NCBI GenBank assembly: GCA_946617655.1
Contig: CAMOKL010000002.1
Location: 1-64,000 of the forward strand
From: Anaeroplasma sp902783745
GTDB taxonomy: Bacteria; Bacillota_I; Bacilli_A; Acholeplasmatales; Anaeroplasmataceae
DNA: 64,000 nucleotides
Reading direction: 5' to 3'
Shown: positions 17,700 through 26,600 of the stretch, piece after piece
Numbering within the stretch: position 1 is the first letter of the stretch
Layout of the letters: each line of letters starts with the position of its first letter
Made by a program: the position numbers and the translations under genes
The notes under the pieces: model-generated
What the model saw: the letters and a program-made list of their open reading frames with translations, nothing else
Databases searched by the model: none
What the model was told of the DNA's origin: nothing

Positions 17700-17728
17700 T
17701 TTACTTTTTTTAAAAAAAGTTTTATCAT
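17700..17728 (+). promoter_or_regulatory. Candidate bioY promoter with palindromes
   Basis: TTTACT (17700-17705), a 17-bp spacer and TATCAT (17723-17728) precede bioY. The spacer holds a perfect 18-bp palindrome, ACTTTTTTTAAAAAAAGT (17703-17720), and another palindrome TTTACATGTAAA lies at 17682-17693. Either could be an operator, since the BirA here has no DNA-binding domain. Confidence 0.45.
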
Positions 17729-17746
17729 ATAAAAGGTGATTGAAAA

Positions 17747-18337
17747 ATGAAAATTAGAGTTAAAGATATTTGTTTGATGGCAACAATGCTTGCTGTATTA
17801 ATTGTATGTTCAAAAATAACAATTCCAACTGGACTTGTACCTATTACATTACAAACATTTGCAGTTGTAATTATCGCATTAATTTTAGGCTTTACTAAAT
17901 CTACTATCGTTATTGTTACATATATTGTAATGGGATTAATTGGTATACCAGTATTCTCTTCTGGTGGTGGATTTGATTATATTTTTAAACCATCATTTGG
18001 ATATATATTAGGCTTTGTATTCCAAGCTATGATTATTTCTTTAGCATGTAAATCCGAAAAAAGATGGTTAAAATACGTATTATCAATTGTAGGATTACTA
18101 GTTGATTATGCATTTGGAACTATTTATTTTGCAATGATTGAAATGTATTACTTAAATACTCCTAAGGATATTTTATTTATATTAAATGTATGTGTTAACT
18201 ACTTCTATATTTTTGATATTATAAAAATAGTTATTGCATGTGTAATTTATTCTAGAGTTAAAAATATTATTTGGGCAAGTGATGATGAATATAAGGAATC
18301 ACTTGTAACTAATGTAAATCAAAAAGAAAGCATTTAA
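17747..18337 (+). CDS. bioY: Biotin transporter substrate-binding component (ECF S component)
   Basis: A 196-residue integral membrane protein with six hydrophobic segments. The BioY signature is clear: an N-terminal MATMLAVLIVCSKITIP, then GLVPITLQTFAVVIIALILG, GLIGIPVFSSGGG, and GYILGFVFQA. It binds biotin with high affinity and works with an ECF energising module, which is not in this window. AAAGGTGATTG precedes the ATG. The last 25 residues are a hydrophilic tail. Together with birA and accB it suggests biotin is imported; no biotin synthesis genes are seen here. Confidence 0.93.
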   Translation: MKIRVKDICLMATMLAVLIVCSKITIPTGLVPITLQTFAVVIIALILGFTKSTIVIVTYIVMGLIGIPVFSSGGGFDYIFKPSFGYILGFVFQAMIISLACKSEKRWLKYVLSIVGLLVDYAFGTIYFAMIEMYYLNTPKDILFILNVCVNYFYIFDIIKIVIACVIYSRVKNIIWASDDEYKESLVTNVNQKESI

Positions 18338-18352
18338 GTGCTTTCTTTTTTT
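18325..18352 (+). terminator. Terminator of bioY (probably bidirectional)
   Basis: Stem GAAAGCA/TGCTTTC followed by seven T. The A-run on the other side lets it also serve the leftward gene ending at 18351. Confidence 0.85.
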
Positions 18353-18866
18353 AATCATATAAACTTTTTATCAAATTTAATCTTACCATAAATCTATCTT
18401 CTATATACTTAGGTATATAAATTTCTATTTTAAATAATCTTTGGGTCAAATAATATGAAAATGCCATCGCATCTATTTCTATATTTTGATCTAAAAATTT
18501 ATAATCAGTATCTATATTAGATGAAGGTCTTATATAATTCTTAAATTCATATTCCCACTTGTCACATAAATTTATATCTTCTATATATAAATTATTATCT
18601 TTAAGCTTATCTTTAAAATTAATTTGTACATATTGGTAAAAATGTCTTGCTTCATGAAATGCTTGAGATACTAATTCTAATAAAGATGCACTATTAAAAT
18701 ATGGCTCTTTAAATAATATAGAATTATCACTACTTCTGAATTCAGAATCATCCATATCTATATTATTTAATATTTTTATATCTAGTAGATTTTTTTCAAA
18801 TCCAATTATTTTATACATTATATTTAATGCATTTAAAATATCATTTATCTTTTCTTCTCTTGTCAT
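18351..18866 (-). CDS. Putative HExxH zinc metallopeptidase-like protein
   Basis: A 171-residue protein I cannot name. Its clearest feature is FHEARHFYQ near residue 90, a HExxH zinc-binding motif, with an acidic helix EIDAMAFSYYL about 45 residues downstream that could supply the third ligand (gluzincin pattern). There is no signal peptide or membrane helix, so it is probably cytoplasmic. It stands alone, convergent with bioY. HExxH also arises by chance, but the flanking His-Phe-Tyr-Gln and the downstream Glu-Ala helix make a real site likely. Confidence 0.55.
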   Translation of the reverse strand: MTREEKINDILNALNIMYKIIGFEKNLLDIKILNNIDMDDSEFRSSDNSILFKEPYFNSASLLELVSQAFHEARHFYQYVQINFKDKLKDNNLYIEDINLCDKWEYEFKNYIRPSSNIDTDYKFLDQNIEIDAMAFSYYLTQRLFKIEIYIPKYIEDRFMVRLNLIKSLYD

Positions 18867-18897
18867 ATATATACCTCATAATAAAATATTATCATAA

Positions 18898-18929
18898 AAA
18901 AAAGAAAAAATACACCGAAGTGTATTATT
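18898..18929 (-). terminator. Terminator of the Thr-rich lipoprotein gene
   Basis: Read leftward: stem AATACAC/GTGTATT closed by a TTCG tetraloop, followed by TTTTTTC and more T. Confidence 0.85.
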
Positions 18930-18935
18930 TTCTTT

Positions 18936-21320
18936 TTATTGATATGTTTGTGCTTGACTTGATTGAGTCCAAGTATAAATTTTTGTTGAACTCTTTAATG
19001 TATATGAATTGCCAGTTTGTATACTTGATGATGCAATCCATAAATTAGTATATGTTTGATCTAATGTAAATGTTACTAAGGCATTAGATGATGAATCAAG
19101 TAATTGCCATTCTCCAGCTCCAAATTGGTATGATGATGAAGATGTGCTACTACCTGGCATACCAAATCCAAATGAACCAGATGAACCACCAAATTTAATA
19201 TAAGAAACACTTTGTGATGTAGGAAGTGCTGATATTGCGCCTACATTTACAAATGTACCAGATGTAATAGTTGCACTACCATCAATATCTAATGCTGCCA
19301 TATTTCCACTTGAATCTGATGTTGCACATCTAGATATTACAAATCCACCATTTTGTACATAATTACCATTTGAATCAATTCCATCGGTGTCACCTGATGG
19401 TACAGATACATCTAATATACCACTATTTACTGTTATTAAGGCAGATGATGTATTATTACCAGATGCGTTTACTCCATCATCTTTTGCATAAACATAAACG
19501 CTAGGTGTGATATCTAATGAACTATCACCTATAACAATTTGGGAACCTTCAATTCCTTCATATGATGTTAAAACATTAATAGTACCACCATTTATATATA
19601 AGATATAATCTGCATGAATACCATCATCATCTGATGTAACTGTTATATTACCACCATTTATATATGTATTACCTTCACTATATGATTCATTTTCCAATAA
19701 TTCATTATAGTTAGAATGTATTGCATCATCTGTTGATTTAATATTGATACTACCTGAATTAATTGTTATATTGTTACTTGCTTTAATACCTTTACAAGAA
19801 TATTCTAATTGAGTTTGTGTTAAAGAATCAGTTCTATATGTAGACCAACTATAATTAATTACACCTGAATTAATAGATGATAATGTTATTAAATTCATAC
19901 TAGAATTAATTGATGCATTATCTGAACTAGATTCAGCTAATTCAGCTTGATAAGATGAAACATCACTAAAGAATCTATATAAGATTAATGATTGATATGA
20001 AGTTGGATATGAAACTTGGTATGTATATGTTTGTGTTTTATTTCTTCCATTTCCTGATGTAGTTAATTGAGGATTTTTAGCTTCTACCCATTCATAATTT
20101 CCATCTTGGTCATAAAAATAGAATACATATTTATAACTATCTGAATAATATGTTGATGATACATTAAAATATAAGCTTGATTTATCTACTGATGTTGCAC
20201 CTGAATAATTAGAATAAGCATCAGTATAAATATTTAAGCTTGTACAATCATTTACTAAAACATCATATGCTGCATCAATTCCATCTTGTGCTGAATAAAT
20301 ATTAATTTCACCACCATTAACTGTGACATAGCCTTTTTGTGCACCAGATGACTTTAATCCTGAATTAGTAGTTTTTATTCCCTCACCAGCACTAGATACA
20401 AGTGTGATTTCACCTGATTCAATTGTTACTGAATCATTTCCTTTTAATGCATCATTAACTGTATTAACAGTAAGATTCATCTTTTGTACCTTTAAATCAT
20501 CCTTTGAATGAATACCATTATTATAAGTTGAATTAACATAAAGTGTTCCTGTTGCTGCAAGCTTCAAATCACATATAGAATATATTGCAGCATCTTGATC
20601 TACACTATCATAAGTTTCAGAAGATTTTCTATTATCATTTATTATATTTTCTGTATTTTTAACAGCTTTAATCGTTAAATTATCTGCATTAATACCATAA
20701 ATAGGGGCTACATTTGAATTAGAAATTGTTGCTCCATTTAATTCAATTACAACATCTATTGTCTCACTTGATTCTTGGGCAGTTTGTGCATCAATAATAA
20801 TTTGACCTTCTAGTAATTCACCACTGCATACATAAGTACCACCTTTAGTGATTGTATATGTATTTCCTGATACAACAAATTCACCATCTTCTGTTGTCAT
20901 AAATGATGCTTGAGTATCTGTATTGTCAACAGTTGTAGTATTAATATTCTCATCTGTTGTTGTTAGAAGTATAGATGTAGTTGTTGCTGCAGTTGTGGTA
21001 TTTGCTGTTGTACTATTAACAGTTGTGGTATTTGCTATAGTTGCTGCAGTTGTTGTATTTGCTGTTGTTGTATTTGCAGTTGTTGTATTTGTTGTACTAT
21101 TAACAGTTGTTGTATTAACTGTTGTAGTATTTACTGCAGTTGTTGATAAACCTGTTGTTGTATTTGCTGTTGTTGAATTAACTGTTGTAGTATCTAAAGT
21201 TGTTGTTTCTGAATTTGTTGTAGTAGTATTACTATTAGTTGTACTAGTAGTAGATACACTACAAGCACTTAATAGTCCTATGCTTATAATACTACTTAAT
21301 GCTAAAATTCTTTTCTTCAT
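18936..21320 (-). CDS. Thr-rich surface lipoprotein with DUF4353-type carbohydrate-binding domain
   Basis: 794 residues. A lipoprotein signal (MKKRILALSSIISIGLLSAC, lipobox LSAC, Cys20) is followed by a roughly 100-residue Thr/Asn-rich stalk of TTT-x-N units. Next come beta-helix-like repeats in which phrases such as NNGIHSKDDL, DDAIHSNYN, SDDDGIHADYI and AKDDGVNAS recur. These match my recollection of the DUF4353 carbohydrate-binding family of Bacillota. A Ser-rich tail follows. It is exported and lipid-anchored, probably presenting a glycan-binding head on a stalk; the ligand is unknown. ATG 21318-21320 is preferred over 21326 because GAGG is then 7-8 bases upstream. Confidence 0.8.
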   Translation of the reverse strand: MKKRILALSSIISIGLLSACSVSTTSTTNSNTTTTNSETTTLDTTTVNSTTANTTTGLSTTAVNTTTVNTTTVNSTTNTTTANTTTANTTTAATIANTTTVNSTTANTTTAATTTSILLTTTDENINTTTVDNTDTQASFMTTEDGEFVVSGNTYTITKGGTYVCSGELLEGQIIIDAQTAQESSETIDVVIELNGATISNSNVAPIYGINADNLTIKAVKNTENIINDNRKSSETYDSVDQDAAIYSICDLKLAATGTLYVNSTYNNGIHSKDDLKVQKMNLTVNTVNDALKGNDSVTIESGEITLVSSAGEGIKTTNSGLKSSGAQKGYVTVNGGEINIYSAQDGIDAAYDVLVNDCTSLNIYTDAYSNYSGATSVDKSSLYFNVSSTYYSDSYKYVFYFYDQDGNYEWVEAKNPQLTTSGNGRNKTQTYTYQVSYPTSYQSLILYRFFSDVSSYQAELAESSSDNASINSSMNLITLSSINSGVINYSWSTYRTDSLTQTQLEYSCKGIKASNNITINSGSINIKSTDDAIHSNYNELLENESYSEGNTYINGGNITVTSDDDGIHADYILYINGGTINVLTSYEGIEGSQIVIGDSSLDITPSVYVYAKDDGVNASGNNTSSALITVNSGILDVSVPSGDTDGIDSNGNYVQNGGFVISRCATSDSSGNMAALDIDGSATITSGTFVNVGAISALPTSQSVSYIKFGGSSGSFGFGMPGSSTSSSSYQFGAGEWQLLDSSSNALVTFTLDQTYTNLWIASSSIQTGNSYTLKSSTKIYTWTQSSQAQTYQ
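20940..21250. repeat. Short-unit coding repeat (Thr stalk)
   Basis: Degenerate tandem units, on the coding strand built from ACAACA/ACTACA plus GTTAAT or GCAAAT, encode TTT-V/A-N steps. Unit lengths are multiples of 3, so copy number could change without frameshift. The long opposite-strand frame through it is a by-product. Confidence 0.8.
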
Positions 21321-21399
21321 TCCCATTACCTCTTTTCTAATAAAAGAATAATGGTTAAACCTAAATTTTACTAAAAATTAAATTAAAAATATCTTAAAA

Positions 21400-21876
21400 T
21401 TAAGACTCCTTAACTAACTTTCCTGTCATATGCTCTATATTAAGCTCAAGAATTTGGACTCTATTAATAGTTTCTTCAATTTCTTTTTCGACTTCTTCTT
21501 TATTCGGATAATATTTATTACCAATCTTTCTTAATAAAGGAACAAATTCATCTTTATCATTTACAAATCTTATTTTCCCAAAACATACAACACTAGTTAT
21601 ATGCCATATCCAAGAATTATCTTCTTGATATCCTTTATTCATTACTACAAAAGAACATTTATTACACTTCTTTAAAGAATCTATTTTGTGCCCTTCTTTT
21701 GCGCCATGAAAATATATTTTATTCTTATCGGCATCATAATAATAATCTAATACAATTCCATATGGATACCCATCGTCTCCAAGTACTGATAAAACTCCTC
21801 TTTTTTCTTCTTGCAATATATTTTTACAAACATCATCTGATACTTGTTGTTTAAATCTTCTCATTTGTCTAAACAT
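21400..21876 (-). CDS. Pyridoxamine 5'-phosphate oxidase-family flavin-binding protein
   Basis: 158 residues with the split-barrel pattern seen in NimA-like proteins. The N-terminal MRRFKQQVSDD is followed by EEKRGVLSVLGDDGYPYGIVLDYYYD, IYFHGAKEGHKIDSLKKCNKCSFVV and a middle strand VCFGKIRFVND. Members bind FMN or related cofactors and reduce small substrates; the substrate is not evident. The ATG at 21874-21876 with GAGGTG seven bases upstream is used; an upstream in-frame GTG lies inside that site. Confidence 0.82.
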   Translation of the reverse strand: MFRQMRRFKQQVSDDVCKNILQEEKRGVLSVLGDDGYPYGIVLDYYYDADKNKIYFHGAKEGHKIDSLKKCNKCSFVVMNKGYQEDNSWIWHITSVVCFGKIRFVNDKDEFVPLLRKIGNKYYPNKEEVEKEIEETINRVQILELNIEHMTGKLVKES

Positions 21877-21938
21877 AATAATCACCTCATACTACAAATT
21901 ATATCAAAAAAATGATATAATAACGAAGAGGTGATTTT

Positions 21939-22502
21939 ATGCCATATTTAAATGAATTTAGAGAAAGCTCATTAAGACAATTAAAAATATTTAGATATAT
22001 ATTAGAATTTTTAGCTGTATTAGTAGCACTACTATTTACAGGATTTCATATATATTTTCATATAAATGAATTACCATATTTAATTTTATATTCTGTACTT
22101 GGTGGACTATCATTATTATATTTCTTATATTTCTTATTTTTATCAAATCAATTTGATAAAAAAGATAATAAACAAATAAAAAGAATAGTAAGATATTTAA
22201 AAATCGCAACAAGAGGTGTAATTATAGTTTTTTCTATAATCGAACTTGCAAATGGTAATCTTACTGCATTAAAAATATTTATTACAGTAATTACATTAAT
22301 TGTATTTATAAACAGAATATTATATGAGTTATTCTTAATATTATTATCTCACTTCTATTCTAGATTAAAAGATGAAATAAAAAGTGATTTAGACGGAACT
22401 TTTTCAACTATAAATAAAGTAAGAGAAAAAACAAAAAATAAATATAGTAATTATAATGAAGAAAAAACAAAAGATGATGATGATAATATAATAGATGTTT
22501 AA
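21939..22502 (+). CDS. Four-helix membrane protein of unknown function
   Basis: 187 residues with four predicted transmembrane segments (about 20-42, 48-68, 88-105 and 110-135), a basic loop between the second and third, and a charged, Lys/Asp-rich cytoplasmic tail of about 45 residues. No recognisable family. GAGGTG precedes the ATG. The 60-bp divergent gap to the flavin-binding gene holds TTATATC...GATATAA (21899-21920), which supplies a TATAAT -10 on each strand. Confidence 0.6.
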   Translation: MPYLNEFRESSLRQLKIFRYILEFLAVLVALLFTGFHIYFHINELPYLILYSVLGGLSLLYFLYFLFLSNQFDKKDNKQIKRIVRYLKIATRGVIIVFSIIELANGNLTALKIFITVITLIVFINRILYELFLILLSHFYSRLKDEIKSDLDGTFSTINKVREKTKNKYSNYNEEKTKDDDDNIIDV

Positions 22503-22528
22503 AAGGGTAAGGCGTACGCCTTACCCTT
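22503..22528. terminator. Bidirectional terminator
   Basis: A perfect 26-bp palindrome (arms AAGGGTAAGGCGT/ACGCCTTACCCTT) lies between two convergent genes, with T runs on the rightward side. Confidence 0.85.
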
Positions 22529-23501
22529 ATTTTTGAAATTTTGATAAATGTTCAAATGGTGTAATCATTCGTCCTTTTAAAAGTCCACAACCATCATTAA
22601 CTAAAGAATTAGATGTTGCACCAAACATATTTACATCAACTAAAGAATAATCTATATTTTGAAGTAATTCTTCTCTTTTTATTGCTTCATCAAAATAAAT
22701 AGATTCTCCTTCTTTAATTCCTAATCTTCTATTTCTTTTTTCAATTTGCTTATTTTCATAATTAATATGATTTGCACTACCAATTTCTGCAAAATCATCC
22801 ATATCCTTAGTTCTTAATTGTAATTCAATATAACAATCTGCAATATCATCATGTAATGTTAAATGGAGTGACTTATATCCATTACTTGATGGATTTGATA
22901 CATAATCTCTTACGTATTTGTGAAGAGATGGATTCAATAAAAAAGAATGATTTATATCCTTACTAGATTCAACAATACTAAATCCTCTTTCACTTAAGAA
23001 TTTAGGTAAAATATTTGTGATTTTATATAATAATTCTAATTCAATTTCACTTCTTTTAGTATCATCCTTAAAACTTGATTTAGGTAATTGAATAACTATT
23101 CTATATGCAATTAAATCTCTAAAACCATCTAGCTTTTTCTTTAATTCTTCAATATCAGGTATCTTACCTGTTTTTTTATATCCTTCATATATGTATTCAA
23201 TAACATATCCATTAAATTTTTGTTCAGCACGAATAAGTGATTTTATTCTACCCTTAAAAGTAAATGATAAAAATGGATATTCACTTACCATATATTGATA
23301 AAGTTCTCTTATTCTTTGGGCTTGAGATGTAATGAAATCATTATTCTCAAGTAAATCAATTTGTTGCTGTAAAAACATTGTATGAACCTTATCTATTTCA
23401 TTTGATGTTTCTTCAATAGATTTACATAAATCTGAATAATATCTATGAAGTATTTGTATAACAGTATCCCCATCATATAAATAATCAGTAAGTTTTACCA
23501 T
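22527..23501 (-). CDS. RelA/SpoT-domain (p)ppGpp synthetase-like protein
   Basis: 324 residues. The synthetase fold is shown by GRIKSLIRAEQKF (G-loop-like, about residue 83), FRDLIAYRIV (about 126), NGYKSLHLTL (about 208) and IELQLRTKDMDDFAEIG (about 226), all equivalents of RSH motifs. It lacks the HD hydrolase and the TGS/ACT regions of long RSH enzymes, but is longer than small alarmone synthetases, with a roughly 75-residue helical N-terminus and a C-terminal extension. It probably makes (p)ppGpp or a related alarmone in the cytoplasm. It is monocistronic, convergent with the membrane protein gene. Confidence 0.82.
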   Translation of the reverse strand: MVKLTDYLYDGDTVIQILHRYYSDLCKSIEETSNEIDKVHTMFLQQQIDLLENNDFITSQAQRIRELYQYMVSEYPFLSFTFKGRIKSLIRAEQKFNGYVIEYIYEGYKKTGKIPDIEELKKKLDGFRDLIAYRIVIQLPKSSFKDDTKRSEIELELLYKITNILPKFLSERGFSIVESSKDINHSFLLNPSLHKYVRDYVSNPSSNGYKSLHLTLHDDIADCYIELQLRTKDMDDFAEIGSANHINYENKQIEKRNRRLGIKEGESIYFDEAIKREELLQNIDYSLVDVNMFGATSNSLVNDGCGLLKGRMITPFEHLSKFQK

Positions 23502-23565
23502 AAAATCACTCCTAAACCTTTAGTATTATATCATAATTATTTTGAATTAAAAGGATATTTTTAAA

Positions 23566-23596
23566 TAAATAAAGAGGCTTATATTAATTAAGCCTC
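23566..23596 (-). terminator. Terminator of the helicase-giant protein operon
   Basis: Read leftward: an 8-bp stem GAGGCTTA/TAAGCCTC (23574-23596) followed by TTTATTTATTT. Confidence 0.75.
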
Positions 23597-23612
23597 AATA
23601 TTATTAATTAGA

Positions 23613-26600
23613 TTAAATTAATACTATACCATATAAACCTGAAATACTATATCTACTGCTCTTTTCAATAGTGATTACACCAGATAAACCAGATAATTCT
23701 AAAATACCTGATGATGGTATTTCATAAATTTCATCATTTATACTAATTCTATTATAATAAGAATTTGTTAAATATCCAACTAATATTAAAGTTGTATATG
23801 TTGTATTTGATAAATCAATGGTAATAGTTGTTGATGATTCAATCTTTAATACCTTACTAAATTCATGATTTAAATATGATTTAGTTGTAGTAACTTGATT
23901 ATTAATATTTCCATCAACAGTACATAATTCACTTGATGATGTATCATTTTGAGTAAAATCTATAAATAATACCTTATTAATAATATAATCATAAGAATCA
24001 TTTAATAAGAATTCTATTGAGTCATCTGATACACCTAATTGGTTATATAATTCATAAACATTATTATACCAAACAGGATTTTCAATAATTCCCATATCAG
24101 TAGTATAGTATGCTGCTAAAGCCTTTAAGCTTTCTAATGTTAATGAAACATCATATGTATTAGATGATGATGAACTTGATTGCATTATAATAGATTCTTC
24201 AGTTGTTGTGAACTTAATATAATAATGACCATAACTTGTAGGTACTTTATTTACTACCTCAACATCTAAATCATTATCTGTATAAACCTTATCAAGTTTT
24301 GCAAGAACTGATTCAGGATAATCACCCCACCAGCTTGGTTCTATTGAATTCCATGCAAAGCCATAACCAACATAAATTTTAGATACAGTTACACTTAATG
24401 TATCATAAATAGACTTATAATTTGCGTTACTTGACATGATTTCAAAGCTATAACCATTTTCCTTATAGCTTTCAAATGTACCATCAATATAGAAATTAAC
24501 ATCATCACCATCTATTATATTAGAAAGATCACTTGAAGCTACATTGATATTTACATTATGTGCTAATCCATCATAATTACATCCTAAATAATACTTCTTA
24601 TCCCATGTTACTGTTGCTGTAACATCTTCATCAGTATCAAGTGAGATATTAATATTAACCTCTATTGGTGATACGCTTATATAACATGTCATATCACTTG
24701 GAACATTATAATTGTTTGATGTTGTTTCAAATGTAGCAGTACATAAAACTTTACCATCTATTACATTTGTAACTTGACCTGTATATTTAACAGATAGCTT
24801 TAGACCATCTAATCCTTCTACTAAATCAAGGCCAGATACAGTTTGATGATGTGATGTACTATCGTAATTAAATACTACATCCTCAAATGTTACAGAAGAC
24901 ATATCATAATCAGCCTTCTTAATAGTATATGATACAGTTGATGATGCTTTATAGTTTGAATTAGAAATTGATGCTATATAGGCAGTATATGTACCTGCAT
25001 CTATCGCATATCCACCAACCTCAAATGTACATTCATCATCATTTAATAATCCATTTAACTTAGCTATAGGATAATGCTTTGTATTGTCATATGTAAATGT
25101 AGTATTTGCCCATGTTACAGTTAATTTCTTAGCTACAATTGTAATTGTTGCTTGCATAGACTTAGGTACATTATAGTTTTCATCTATAGTCTTAAATGAA
25201 ACAGTAACTGTTACAGTACCATCAATAACGTTTGTTGCACCACCTGTATATTCATCAACGGATACGCCTTGTGGTAATTGACCAGAAATTACTGGATGTT
25301 GTAATTGACCATTATATTCTATAATTAAATCTTCAAATGATACAGATGACATATCATAATTTGCTTTAGTAATTTTATATGTTACATCATCAGGTATTGT
25401 TAATGAATAATTATTATTACTAATTCCAATAACTTCAATAGTATATTCACCAACGTTAATGCCACCACCGTTAATAGTTAATTCACAATCATCACCAGAA
25501 ACTAATCCCGTTAATTCATATTTTGGACCTTGTAATTGACCATTATATTCTACTTCTAGGTCTAACCATTTAACAGTAAGTTCACGTTTTGTAATTGTAA
25601 CCTCAACTGTAATATCAGGAATTGAATTGTAGTTTGAATCAACTTCAAATCTTACAGTAATTAAATGAGTACCAACTTGGCTACTTAATCCAATAAAACT
25701 ATAAGTTGCAGCACTTGGTATTTCACCTACTACAATTGGTTTTAAATCAGTACCATCATATACCTTAGTATTTTCTTCAAATGATACTTTTGAAATATCT
25801 AAGGTTGCTTTTTCAATAGTGAAAGGATGTTCATTATTAGAAGGAAGCTTATAATTTGGATTTGATAATGATACAGCCTTTGCAGTATATTCTCCTGCGT
25901 TAATTCCAGAACCAGAAACATTTACTGTACAAATATCTGTTAACAATAAACCATCTGCAGTACATGAAGGCTTTTGTTGTAAGCCATTATATGTGAAATT
26001 ATCACCTGCCCACTTTAATGAAATAGTTTTTGCAGTAATAATTACTATTGTTGACATTTCAGGTATTTGATTATAGTTATCAGAACCCTTAAATGTTGCA
26101 GTAACTCTTCCTTGACCTACATCCTTAATACCATCTGAATATTCAATAATAACTGGACCATCTAAGCCCATAATTTCAACAGCATCTCCATCTGATGTCT
26201 TAAGACTAGGTCTTTGTTGGTAACCATTATATTCAAAAGTATATACACTTTCAAATTTTATATTTGAATAATCATAATCAGCTTTTTTAATTTCATAAGT
26301 ATACTTTGAATTATCTAAATCGAAAGTATAATTTGTATTACTAATTGAATTTACATATACAGTATATGTACCTGCATTAATATTATTAGAATAATCAGTT
26401 AATACTACTTCTGCATCATCACCTGAAACTAAATTAGTAATTGATACGTTAGGCGCAATAGCCTTACCATTATAAATAGGTGTGTTTTCAAATGAGAATA
26501 CAAATGATGCAGTTCTTGGCGTAATTGTTACAATAGCTGTTCTAGATGTTGGTACATTATATGAGTCATCAGTTGCTTCAAATGATACTGTTACAACTAA

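Noticed and set aside
20923..21351. Long rightward frame of Val/Phe-rich repeats, membrane-like
   Set aside because: It is the complement of the Thr-rich stalk of the lipoprotein; its hydrophobicity follows from ACA/ACT codons read backwards, and it has no ribosome-binding site.
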